Of a stretch of DNA of 64,000 nucleotides, positions 1 through 7,763 are shown piece by piece. Each line of letters begins with the position of its first letter. Within the stretch, counting starts at the first letter, position 1. This DNA is from Cyanobacteria bacterium GSL.Bin1 (lineage in GTDB: Bacteria > Cyanobacteriota > Cyanobacteriia > Cyanobacteriales > Rubidibacteraceae): NCBI GenBank assembly GCA_009909085.1, contig JAAANX010000128.1, positions 1-64,000 of the forward strand, in the 5' to 3' direction. The notes under the pieces were generated by a model. The model was not told where the DNA came from. It ran no database searches and saw nothing but the letters and a program-made list of their open reading frames with translations. Both the position numbers and the translations under genes were made by a program.

Positions 1-100
1 TCGTTTGGGAGTTGAAATTGAGAAACAAAATGCCCGCCAAGGTAAAGACAGTCGTGTCGGAATCTTAACCCAATGGCAACTCCCTGAAAGCGCTTTCTGA
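1..100 (+). CDS. 3' end of an unidentified protein gene (partial)
   Basis: An open frame enters from the left edge and stops at a TGA at 98-100. About 32 residues are visible, ending in QWQLPESAF. The tail is basic and polar and contains no motif I can name, so the family is unknown. It lies 125 bases upstream of the RNA-binding protein gene on the same strand. Whether the two are co-transcribed cannot be judged from here. The frame call depends only on the absence of stops over about 98 bases, so it is plausible but not secure. Confidence 0.45.
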   Translation, partial: RLGVEIEKQNARQGKDSRVGILTQWQLPESAF

Positions 101-225
101 GAAAGAGTTATGTTATGATGATTGGTATAACTTGGGATACAGAGGTTCTGAATCAAACTTGATACGAGGTCTTTGTAAACCATCACCACTAAAAGTTATT
201 CTCGCTCTCGGAGCCTGTTTGTTTC

Positions 226-525
226 ATGTCGATTTATGTTGGTAACTTGCCTTACGAAGTTACAGAACAAGAAGTTAATGAAGTCTTTTCTGAATACGGT
301 ACAGTCAAGCGTGTAACGATTCCTGTTGATCGGGAAACCGGAAAAGTGCGTGGATTCGGTTTTGTAGAAATGGAAACTGAGTCGGATGAATCCCCAGCAA
401 TTGAAGCCCTAGATGGTGCGGAATGGATGGGACGAGAGTTGCGAGTGAACAAAGCTCGCCCTCGTAAAGAAAATAACAATCGAAATCGAGGAGGAGGTAG
501 AGGCAATCGCGAGGATCGATTCTAA
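226..525 (+). CDS. rbp: RRM-type RNA-binding protein (cyanobacterial Rbp family)
   Basis: This 99-aa protein has a single RNA recognition motif. RNP2 (IYVGNL) is at residues 3-8 and RNP1 (RGFGFVEM) at 42-49. A short Arg/Gly/Asn-rich tail follows from about residue 80. This is the architecture of cyanobacterial glycine-rich RNA-binding proteins, which bind single-stranded RNA; several members are cold-induced. A weak GGAG lies 12 bases before the ATG, preceded by a leader of roughly 125 bases. The next gene is rpsU, and an rbp-rpsU pairing is known from other cyanobacteria, so co-expression is likely. Family assignment is secure; the specific RNA targets are unknown. Confidence 0.93.
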   Translation: MSIYVGNLPYEVTEQEVNEVFSEYGTVKRVTIPVDRETGKVRGFGFVEMETESDESPAIEALDGAEWMGRELRVNKARPRKENNNRNRGGGRGNREDRF

Positions 526-753
526 ATTCAAATTGAAATCCTTCTCAGTTCAAGAAATATCCCCAACAGAACTCCTATGCTAGGCTCGAAGTAGAAGCTG
601 GAGTTTTGCTTAGAGATCAGTGTAGAATTTTGTAGAATACTTTAGCTGTCTTCATCGACGAATAATTGTAAGCACAAACGACTCTATTGGGCTTAGTTGA
701 TGAAGAATTTTATTATGACTCATACTGTTATAAATCAAGGAGGTTAGTATCTT

Positions 754-933
754 ATGACCCAGGTGACTGTTGGTCAAAATGAAAATATTGAATCGGCATT
801 ACGTCGCTTTAAACGCCAAGTTTCCAAAGCCGGAATCTTTGCCGATATTAAACGCACTCGTTTCCACGAAACCCCAATCGAGAAAAAGAAACGCAAAGAG
901 GTTGCCCGACGCAAGAAACGTTTTCGCTCTTAA
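754..933 (+). CDS. rpsU: 30S ribosomal protein S21
   Basis: A 59-aa, very basic ORF that reads as S21, including [16 protein letters not shown] near the N-terminus and a Lys/Arg-rich tail ([17 protein letters not shown]). S21 is a late-assembling small-subunit protein near the platform, where mRNA initiates. The start is fixed by a near-perfect Shine-Dalgarno, AAGGAGG at 737-743, 10 bases before the ATG. It lies 228 bases downstream of rbp, the arrangement described for Anabaena rbpA1-rpsU. A GC hairpin follows 21 bases after the stop and probably ends the transcript. Confidence 0.95.
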   Translation: MTQVTVGQNENIESALRRFKRQVSKAGIFADIKRTRFHETPIEKKKRKEVARRKKRFRS

Positions 934-954
934 GTTAATCGTTTTGAGAAACTC

Positions 955-972
955 CCCCGCTTGGTGGCGGGG
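955..972 (+). terminator. Hairpin after rpsU
   Basis: CCCCGC (955-960) pairs perfectly with GCGGGG (967-972) around a 6-base loop. It is followed by a T-rich stretch (ATATTTGTTTAT) rather than a clean T run. It sits between the rpsU stop and the cbiG-cobJ start, so it is most likely a terminator or attenuator. It could instead be part of the cbiG-cobJ leader. Confidence 0.55.
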
Positions 973-987
973 ATATTTGTTTATGGG

Positions 988-2814
988 ATGAGTAAATTTT
1001 TGTTAGAGTCGTTTTCTCCTTTATGCGCGATCGCGCCAACCCCCAAGGCAATCCGAACCCTACAGCCTCTGTGCCAAAGAGAACGGATTACCTTATTTGT
1101 GCCGAGTGATTTAAAGACTGATGCTGCCGATGTTGTTCCCTACCACGAGAAACTCAGGGTTCACTTGACAAACATTTGGTCGCAGTATCGGGGGATTATT
1201 TTTGTCATGGCAACCGGGGCGGTTGTGCGCTTAATTGCCCCCCTTTTAAGGGATAAACAGCAGGATCCGGCAATTGTGGTGATGGATGAAGCCGGAGAAA
1301 ATATGATCAGCCTTTGTGGGGGTCATCAAGGAGGGGGCGAGGCGTTAACTCGTTTGTTAGCGCAAGCTTTAGGCGGAAATCCAGTTTTAACTGGGGCATC
1401 TGCCAGTTTAGAGTTTCCTGGGATCGATGTGCTGGGGAATCCCTTTGGTTGGCGTCGCGGAAAGGGAGATTGGACAGGTGTGAGTCGCGCGATCGCGCAT
1501 CAGCAGCCGGTACAAATTATACAAAAAGTCGGTTCTACCCTCTGGCAAAGGCATCTCCCTACCGATCATTGTTTCCAGTTTGAGGAAAAGGCAACAGAGA
1601 CGAAAGCAGCGGTTTTAATTACGGATCGCGAAGAAGCCTTCGATCCTCAAATTCCGCAAGTGTTGTGGCATCCGCGTGTGTTGTGGGTGGGCATAGGCTG
1701 CGAACGAGGAACAGCGAAAGCGGTAATTAAACAAGCGTTACAAGCAACGTTGCAGCAGTATGGTTTAGCCTCAGGCGCGATCGCGGGGTTAGCGACCATT
1801 GAGTTAAAAGCCGATGAAGCAGGAATTTTAGACCTAGCTGCTGAGCAAAACTACCCCCTGAAAATTTATTCAGCCGCAGAATTAAATCAAGTGAGTGTTC
1901 CCACTCCCTCTGCAGTAGTAGCGCAAGAAGTAGGAACAGCTAGTGTTGCAGAAGCCTCCGCCCTGAAAGCCGCTGACAACAGTGAACTGTTAGTGACCAA
2001 ACAAATTTTCAAATCTAAGCAAGGGGCAGCAACAATCGCGATCGCGCGCTCAAAAACTGAATTGATTGGATCGACCGGAGAACTCTACCTGATTGGCGCA
2101 GGTCCTGGTGACTTAAATCAAATTACTCCGTTTGCCCGCACCGCCCTTACCAAAGCAGATGTGGTCATTGGCTACTCCCTTTATTTAGATCTGATTCAGC
2201 CCTTACAACGTCCCGGACAAATCATTGAACGCTATGCGATTACCCAAGAGAAAGAACGGGCAGAACGAGCGATTCACCTGGCAAATTGGGGGTTAAAGGT
2301 TGCCGTCGTCTCTTCAGGGGATATTGGCATTTACGGGATGGGCGGATTAGTGTTTGAAGAACTTGCCCATCAAGGTTGGGATGGTCAAACTCCTCAAGTC
2401 ATCGTTTGTCCCGGGATTACCGCCATGCAAGCAGCAGCTGCGAAAGTCGGCGCCCCCCTGATGCACGATTTTTGTGCGATTAGTCTCAGTGATTTGTTAA
2501 CCCCTTGGCAAGTCATTGAAAAACGCTTAACCGCAGCGGCACAAGGAGACTTTATTACTGCTTTATATAATCCGCGATCGCGATCGCGCACCGAACAGAT
2601 TAAAATTGCTCAAAGTATTTTCAGCGAACATCGGACACCCGATACCCCAGTTGCACTCGTCCGTTCCGTTTCCCGAGTAGATGAACAAATCACTTTGACG
2701 ACCCTACAAGAAATGTTAGAGCATCCCATTGACATGCTCACTGTTGTCATTATTGGCAATCGTAGTACCCGAAACGCTCAAGGTTGGATGATTACCCCGC
2801 GCGGTTATTACTAA
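988..2814 (+). CDS. cbiG-cobJ: Cobalt-precorrin-5A hydrolase / precorrin-3B C17-methyltransferase fusion
   Basis: This 608-aa fusion joins two steps of corrin-ring synthesis for cobalamin. The N-terminal part (to about residue 330) is CbiG, which opens the delta-lactone of cobalt-precorrin-5A. It shows the CbiG pattern GIGCERGTAKAVIKQAL near residue 240. From about residue 365 a tetrapyrrole methylase domain begins with LYLIGAGPGDLNQITP (SAM-binding). It continues through SSGDIGIYGMGG and ALYNPRSRSR to a typical CobJ/CbiH end (VIIGNRSTR). A CbiG-CobJ fusion is known in cyanobacteria. I place the start at ATG 988; the frame stays open to a TTG at 961, but that would overlap the rpsU hairpin. 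HIP1 sites are frequent inside the gene. Confidence 0.92.
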   Translation: MSKFLLESFSPLCAIAPTPKAIRTLQPLCQRERITLFVPSDLKTDAADVVPYHEKLRVHLTNIWSQYRGIIFVMATGAVVRLIAPLLRDKQQDPAIVVMDEAGENMISLCGGHQGGGEALTRLLAQALGGNPVLTGASASLEFPGIDVLGNPFGWRRGKGDWTGVSRAIAHQQPVQIIQKVGSTLWQRHLPTDHCFQFEEKATETKAAVLITDREEAFDPQIPQVLWHPRVLWVGIGCERGTAKAVIKQALQATLQQYGLASGAIAGLATIELKADEAGILDLAAEQNYPLKIYSAAELNQVSVPTPSAVVAQEVGTASVAEASALKAADNSELLVTKQIFKSKQGAATIAIARSKTELIGSTGELYLIGAGPGDLNQITPFARTALTKADVVIGYSLYLDLIQPLQRPGQIIERYAITQEKERAERAIHLANWGLKVAVVSSGDIGIYGMGGLVFEELAHQGWDGQTPQVIVCPGITAMQAAAAKVGAPLMHDFCAISLSDLLTPWQVIEKRLTAAAQGDFITALYNPRSRSRTEQIKIAQSIFSEHRTPDTPVALVRSVSRVDEQITLTTLQEMLEHPIDMLTVVIIGNRSTRNAQGWMITPRGYY

Positions 2815-3024
2815 AAGATCTAGCTTCTTCTTTGTAAAACTTAAAGAATTATTACATGATATGCCTTGAATCGGGGCAAGATAGAAATGTAGGTTCCTTT
2901 AATGGATTCGGTACTCATTTGCCGTATAACTAGATACAGGGAGTATTGTCGAGAGGTTCCGAGTGAGCTAACTCTACCATTTAGCACTCAGGCTTCAACA
3001 TAATGACTTTCACGGCATTGTCGT
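2815..3024. other. Intergenic stretch upstream of a folded leader
   Basis: This is the first part of a roughly 370-base gap between cbiG-cobJ and the ATP-grasp gene. I see no convincing ORF, tRNA or terminator here. A promoter for the folded leader that follows must lie in this region or just downstream, but I cannot place -35/-10 boxes with confidence. Confidence 0.5.
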
Positions 3025-3131
3025 GGGAAGTCAGCGGTACACCGGACTCAAAGTCCGGTGCGGGGCTTTCAGGGTGCGGAATTCATTTCCGCACACAGCC
3101 CCTTGCCTGCGCTGACCGCCCAGCCGCGGTC
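3025..3131 (+). ncRNA. Structured leader RNA candidate (three-way junction)
   Basis: Several perfect helices nest here. P1 is GTCAGCG (3030-3036) with CGCTGAC (3110-3116), extended across a 2-base internal loop by GGG/CCC. Inside lie P2, CACCGGACT (3040-3048) with AGTCCGGTG (3052-3060); P3, GGGGCT (3062-3067) with AGCCCC (3097-3102); and P4, GTGCGGAA (3074-3081) with TTCCGCAC (3087-3094). A further helix, GACCGC (3114-3119) with GCGGTC (3126-3131), shares bases 3114-3116 with P1, so the two cannot form together. It ends about 55 bases before the GTG of the ATP-grasp gene. It could be a cis-regulator, a small RNA or a palindromic insertion element. It does not match a riboswitch class I recognise. 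Confidence 0.6.
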
Positions 3132-3185
3132 AATCTTTCCCTGCTCAAGTGCGATTTGGAAAAACACGGATTGAGGTTCAGTATT

Positions 3186-4463
3186 GTGTCTAAAAATATT
3201 TTTGTTGTTGGTCTCGACGAGTTTAATCTAGTAAAGCTCAAATCCCTACCCTGTGCAGCAGAATATAACTTTCATGCTTTGCTGCGCTATGAAGAGATTC
3301 GGGGTGTCAAGAGTTACTCGTTTCAAGAACTCTTAGACAAAGCAGAAGCTAAACTACAAGCGTTTAACGGAACGGTTGATGCAATTGTGGGCTATTTCGA
3401 TTTTCCGATTAGTGACATGGTACCGATGCTCTGTCGTGAACGGGGCTTAACCTCTGCTTCTCTTGAAAGTGTGGTCAAGTGTGAGCATAAATATTGGAGT
3501 CGGCTCGAACAAAAGCAAGCAATCCCAGAACATATTCCAGGTTTCGATCTCTTCGATCCGTTTGATGACAACGCACGGCAAAATATCTCACTGAATTACC
3601 CTTTTTGGATTAAACCGATTAAATCCTTTCGGTCTTTTCTGGGGTTTAAGATCAGTAATGAGCAACAATTTTATGAAAGTGTTGCGATTATCCGCGACCA
3701 AATTGAGAAGATTTCTGAGCCATTTAACGGCTTACTCGAATATCTCAATCTTCCCCAAGCCATTGCCAATATCCCCGGACGTTATTGTCTAGCCGAAGAA
3801 ATTATCACTGGTCGGCAATGCACCCTTGAGGGCTATGTTTTCCGGGGGGATGTTCATGTTTACGGTGTGGTCGATTCCATTCGCTATCCCAACAGTTCAA
3901 CCTTTTCTCGCTACCAATATCCCTCCAAGCTTCCCCAATATGCGCAAGAAGAAATGGCAGCAATTACAGAGCGCTTAGTCAAACAGATTGGCTATGATAA
4001 TGCCCCCTTTAATGTTGAGTTTTTTTATGACGAAAAACATAAAAAAGCATGGTTTTTAGAAATTAATCCTCGTATTTCTCAATCTCACGGTGACTTATTT
4101 GAAAAAGTAGATGGGACTCCTCACCACGAAATCATGATTGATTTAGCACTGGGCAATCAACCTGAATTTCCTCATCGAAAAGGAAAGTATAAGTATGCGG
4201 CTAAATTCCAAGAACGTCGGTTTCAAGATGGGCAAGTGCTTAAAGTACCGAGCCAATCAGAGATTGAAGCCTTACAACAAAAGATCCCCGATACCTTAGT
4301 CGATATTTTCGTCAGACCGGGAATGAGACTTTCAGAACTGGCGAATCAGGATAGTTACAGTTATGAAGTGGCAGATTTACTTCTGGGAGCAAACTCTCAA
4401 CACGAGTTATTAGAAAAACATCGTCAGTGCTTAGAAGCCCTGTCCTTTGAAATTTCCCCCTAA
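3186..4463 (+). CDS. ATP-grasp domain enzyme of unknown substrate
   Basis: A 425-aa protein of the carbamoyl-phosphate-synthase/biotin-carboxylase-like ATP-grasp superfamily, whose members ligate a carboxylate to an amine through an acyl-phosphate. Visible features are an N-terminal pre-ATP-grasp region (KNIFVVGLDEFNL), the lid and ATP-binding core (YPFWIKPIKSFRSFLGFK), and the metal-binding end FNVEFFYDE followed by WFLEINPRISQSHGD. The start is set at GTG 3186 because GAGG lies 9 bases upstream. The frame is open further up to 3003, but that stretch is the palindromic leader and encodes low-complexity sequence. A strong hairpin follows the gene. The substrate cannot be inferred; amino-acid or peptide ligase activity is one possibility. 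Confidence 0.8.
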   Translation: MSKNIFVVGLDEFNLVKLKSLPCAAEYNFHALLRYEEIRGVKSYSFQELLDKAEAKLQAFNGTVDAIVGYFDFPISDMVPMLCRERGLTSASLESVVKCEHKYWSRLEQKQAIPEHIPGFDLFDPFDDNARQNISLNYPFWIKPIKSFRSFLGFKISNEQQFYESVAIIRDQIEKISEPFNGLLEYLNLPQAIANIPGRYCLAEEIITGRQCTLEGYVFRGDVHVYGVVDSIRYPNSSTFSRYQYPSKLPQYAQEEMAAITERLVKQIGYDNAPFNVEFFYDEKHKKAWFLEINPRISQSHGDLFEKVDGTPHHEIMIDLALGNQPEFPHRKGKYKYAAKFQERRFQDGQVLKVPSQSEIEALQQKIPDTLVDIFVRPGMRLSELANQDSYSYEVADLLLGANSQHELLEKHRQCLEALSFEISP

Positions 4464-4477
4464 GACTCTTGCTTCAG

Positions 4478-4516
4478 CCTCCTCTCACCTTTGGTAAGAG
4501 GAGGCGCTGCTTTTTG
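4478..4516 (+). terminator. Rho-independent terminator after the ATP-grasp gene
   Basis: CCTCCTCT (4478-4485) pairs with AGAGGAGG (4497-4504) across an 11-base loop. A T5 run follows within about 10 bases. It lies 15 bases after the ATP-grasp stop codon. Confidence 0.75.
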
Positions 4517-4956
4517 GGAAGAATTGAGTATGCAGCATGTTTATCGTCAATTGTCAATGGTATTGCTAACGAGTGCTCAGATGCTTAACAAAAAATTCAT
4601 ATGAAGTCTGAATTATGTTGGCGAATCGTTTCCATGCTGAGTCACGAATTTTTAGGAGTTTGCTGGCTTAATTTAACTTTTTTCAATAAAAACCCCAATC
4701 CTCTTATATATAAATTAGCAAAAAAATGTTGATCTTTACATCCAGTTGCCTCAAATGCTGTCAATTCGTGGTTATTTACAAATCTAAATATAAACAAAAT
4801 AAATTAATATAATTTTTTTGTTTTGATTAACTTATAAAAACAACACAAAATATGCAGTAGAGAGAGCGAAGAAAAGAAGCCTAAAAAAATATTCAATTTT
4901 GAGGATTAACGATAAGCTATTATAAAAGTAACAAAATATTGCGAAACAGCATACTT
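4517..4956 (+). promoter_or_regulatory. Long AT-rich leader/promoter region of the RNA helicase gene
   Basis: About 440 bases without a gene, very AT-rich from about 4660 on (runs such as AATTTTTTTG near 4812). Cold- and redox-responsive helicase genes of the crhR type are known to have long untranslated leaders that take part in autoregulation, so this region probably contains both promoter and leader. I do not see a clear hairpin or a second ORF. Assignment as leader is an inference from position and family. Confidence 0.5.
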
Positions 4957-6360
4957 ATGACGATTTCTTTTCAAAGTCTAGGCATCTCTGAAGAAAGAGT
5001 ACAACAACTGGAGAAACTAGGCTTCGAGCAACCGACTAACGTCCAAGCACAAGCAATTCCCGAACTGTTAAAGGGAAAGGATGTCGTTGGTCAGTCCCAA
5101 ACGGGAACCGGAAAAACAGCAGCCTTTTCGCTGCCGATTCTAGAACAGATCGATGTTAAAGATACGGTCGTTCAGGCTTTGATTTTGACGCCGACGCGAG
5201 AGCTTGCCCAGCAAGTGGCGTCCGCGATGAAAAACTTTTCTCATGATCGCGCTCTGAAGATTTTAACCGTCTACGGCGGTCAATCGATTGACCGGCAAAT
5301 TCAAACCCTGAAGCGCGGCGTGCAAGTGGTTGTGGGCACTCCGGGACGGATTATTGATTTACTCAATCGTAAAGCCCTCCGTCTGGATACCCTGCGCTTT
5401 GTCGTTCTCGATGAAGCCGACGAAATGTTAAGCATGGGCTTTATTGACGATGTGCGGGAAATCTTAAGACAAGCTCCCGAACAACGACAAACTGCTTGTT
5501 TTTCTGCCACAATGCCCCGGCTGATTCAAGACTTGATTAATCAGTTCATGGATCATCCGGTGAGCTTGAAAGTCGAACAACCGAAAGGAACGCCCAACAA
5601 AATCGAGCAACGGGTTTATAAAATCCCTCGCGGCTGGACAAAAGTCAAAACCCTGCAGCCAATCTTAGCAGTGGAAAACCCAGAGTCAGCACTGATCTTT
5701 GTGCGCACGAAACGGACTGCCAGCGAAATCACCCAAGAACTACAAACCGCTGGTTACAGTGTCGATGAATATCATGGCGACCTCAGTCAAGGTCAACGCG
5801 AACGACTGGTGCAACGGTTTCGTAAAAATCAAGTGCGCTTTGTCGTTGCTACCGATATTGCCGCTCGCGGTTTAGATGTGGAAAATCTCTCCCACGTCAT
5901 TAACTTTGACCTTCCGGATAATATTGAAACCTATATCCACCGCATTGGACGCACGGGACGCGCCGGTAAAACGGGTATTGCCATCAGTTTAAGTCAATAT
6001 CGCGATCGGAATACTCTCCGTCAGATTGAACGCCGGTTACGTCAACGGTTGAATATCCTGTCAATTCCCAGCCGTGCTGAAATTGAAGCCCAACGCTTGG
6101 AGAAACTGCGGGAAGACTTACAAAATAGCCTTGGTGGCGAACGCATGGCTTCTTTCTTACCCTTAGTACGAGAACTGGGTGATGAATATGATGCCCACGC
6201 GATCGCGGCGGCAGCTTTACAAATGATTTACGATCAAAGTCGTCCCCAGTGGTTAGATGAAAACTGGCAAGATCCTCCTAGTGATCGGCCAAAGCCCAAA
6301 CCTCGGAACAAACGGAGTTCCAAGCCTTCAATTCGTTCTACCTCTGCTGAGCGTTCTTAA
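4957..6360 (+). CDS. crhR: DEAD-box ATP-dependent RNA helicase (CrhR/CsdA type)
   Basis: This 467-aa helicase unwinds or anneals RNA, and its relatives act in cold or redox stress and in ribosome and mRNA handling. All DEAD-box motifs are visible: Q motif (GFEQPTNVQAQAIP), motif I (SQTGTGKT, about 47-54), Ia (PTRELAQQ), II (DEAD, about 152), III (SAT), V (ARGLDV) and VI (HRIGRTGRAG). The C-terminal extension ends in a basic Lys/Arg/Ser-rich tail, as in CrhR. The start is taken as ATG 4957; a TTG 18 bases upstream is less likely. A DeaD/RhlE-like label is possible, but the length and leader fit the cyanobacterial CrhR group best. Confidence 0.9.
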   Translation: MTISFQSLGISEERVQQLEKLGFEQPTNVQAQAIPELLKGKDVVGQSQTGTGKTAAFSLPILEQIDVKDTVVQALILTPTRELAQQVASAMKNFSHDRALKILTVYGGQSIDRQIQTLKRGVQVVVGTPGRIIDLLNRKALRLDTLRFVVLDEADEMLSMGFIDDVREILRQAPEQRQTACFSATMPRLIQDLINQFMDHPVSLKVEQPKGTPNKIEQRVYKIPRGWTKVKTLQPILAVENPESALIFVRTKRTASEITQELQTAGYSVDEYHGDLSQGQRERLVQRFRKNQVRFVVATDIAARGLDVENLSHVINFDLPDNIETYIHRIGRTGRAGKTGIAISLSQYRDRNTLRQIERRLRQRLNILSIPSRAEIEAQRLEKLREDLQNSLGGERMASFLPLVRELGDEYDAHAIAAAALQMIYDQSRPQWLDENWQDPPSDRPKPKPRNKRSSKPSIRSTSAERS

Positions 6361-6644
6361 TTTCATGGTTCGTACCACATCAGCTCAGTTTTTGTGGTAA
6401 ATTGTTGGCGAGAGCCATTTTCTAGGGATTAACCTACATCAGAGCGGAGTATTCACCAACTCACATAACAATGTAGGGTGCATCTCTCAACAGGTTGGTT
6501 GATTGTCCCCCATCGGCGAATGCCAAAGTTAAGGTCAAATGTGACAAAACGACCAACCTTATTGCCAGTTCGATTCCCCTACTACTGCTGTTTAATTCCC
6601 TGGTTCTTCGCTAGTGATTTTTGAACATACTGAAAAAGGAACCC
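6361..6644. other. Helicase-thrC intergenic region with inverted repeats
   Basis: Two inverted repeats are visible. TACCACA (6373-6379) pairs with TGTGGTA (6393-6399) just after the helicase stop, but no T run follows. AGGTTGGT (6492-6499) pairs with ACCAACCT (6552-6559), closing a 52-base loop in the leader of the threonine synthase gene. Neither matches a known terminator or riboswitch clearly. Confidence 0.4.
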
Positions 6645-7763
6645 GTGACCACAACTAGAGTTTCGCCTGTTAGTCCGAATCCGAGCCAAAATCGCTTCAA
6701 AGATCAGACAAGTTGGTCTGGTCTCATCGAAACCTATCGTCCTTTTTTGCCCGTTAATTCGACGACGCCAGTTGTTACCCTCCTTGAAGGAAATACGCCT
6801 CTTATTCCAGCGCTTAGCATTTCAGAACGCATTGGCAGAGGGGTGAAAGTCTATGTTAAATATGATGGCTTAAATCCCACGGGTAGCTTTAAAGACCGAG
6901 GCATGACCATGGCAATTTCTAAGGCGAAAGAAGCCGGTGCCCAAGCTGTCATTTGTGCCAGTACAGGAAATACCTCTGCGGCTGCTTCAGCTTATGCGAT
7001 TCGTGCTGGATTAAAGCCCTTTGTTCTCATTCCTGATGGCTATGTTGCCCTGGGCAAACTAGCCCAAGCTCTTCTCTACGGGGCAGAAGTGATTGCCATT
7101 GATGGTAACTTTGATGATTGTTTTCAGCTAGTGAAAGGCATTGCCGAAGAATATCCCGTTACTTTAGTTAATTCCGTTAATCCCTATCGCCTCGAAGGAC
7201 AAAAAACTGCCGCTTTTGAAATTGTCGATCAATTAGGAGAAGCCCCTGACTGGTTGTGTATTCCCGTTGGCAATGCCGGAAATATCTCTGCTTATTGGAT
7301 GGGCTTTTGTCAGTATCATCAGCATAATAAATCAGAAAAACTCCCGCGCATGATGGGCTTCCAAGCCGCAGGCGCCGCCCCGATGGTGCAAGGTCATCCG
7401 GTGAAGTCTCCCAACACCATTGCTACTGCGATTCGGATTGGCAATCCCGCCAACTGGAAACGAGCCTTAGCAGTGCAAGAAGCGAGTCAAGGGGAGTTTA
7501 ATGCCGTTAGTGACGAAGAAATTCTAGAAGCATATCGGATTTTAGCCCGAGAAGAAGGGGTTTTCTGTGAACCGGCAAGTGCGGCTTCAGTGGCAGGTTT
7601 GTTGAAAGTTAAAGATCGGATTCCCAGCAATACAAACGTAGTCTGTGTCTTAACTGGCAATGGTTTAAAAGATCCGCAAAGTGCAATTGATCATGCCCAA
7701 GCACAAGTGAAAGCTGGTGTTCCTTCCAAGTTAGAAGCAGTTGCTGAAGCAATGGGATTTTAA
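6645..7763 (+). CDS. thrC: Threonine synthase
   Basis: A 372-aa PLP enzyme converting O-phosphohomoserine to threonine. The PLP lysine lies in [11 protein letters not shown], with [14 protein letters not shown] downstream and the phosphate-binding loop [12 protein letters not shown]. The start is taken at GTG 6645, with AAAAGGAA just upstream. The frame is open to a TTG at 6621, which would add eight unconserved-looking residues. Length and motif order are normal for bacterial ThrC. It appears to be monocistronic, as the next 848 bases contain no convincing gene. Confidence 0.95.
   Translation: MTTTRVSPVSPNPSQNRFKDQTSWSGLIETYRPFLPVNSTTPVVTLLEGNTPLIPALSISERIGRGVKVYVKYDGLNPTGSFKDRGMTMAISKAKEAGAQAVICASTGNTSAAASAYAIRAGLKPFVLIPDGYVALGKLAQALLYGAEVIAIDGNFDDCFQLVKGIAEEYPVTLVNSVNPYRLEGQKTAAFEIVDQLGEAPDWLCIPVGNAGNISAYWMGFCQYHQHNKSEKLPRMMGFQAAGAAPMVQGHPVKSPNTIATAIRIGNPANWKRALAVQEASQGEFNAVSDEEILEAYRILAREEGVFCEPASAASVAGLLKVKDRIPSNTNVVCVLTGNGLKDPQSAIDHAQAQVKAGVPSKLEAVAEAMGF

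Noticed and set aside
3003-3185. N-terminal extension of the ATP-grasp protein starting at ATG 3003
   Set aside because: This segment consists of nested perfect hairpins and encodes a Cys/Ser/Gly-rich stretch; a GTG with GAGG at 3186 gives a typical N-terminus.
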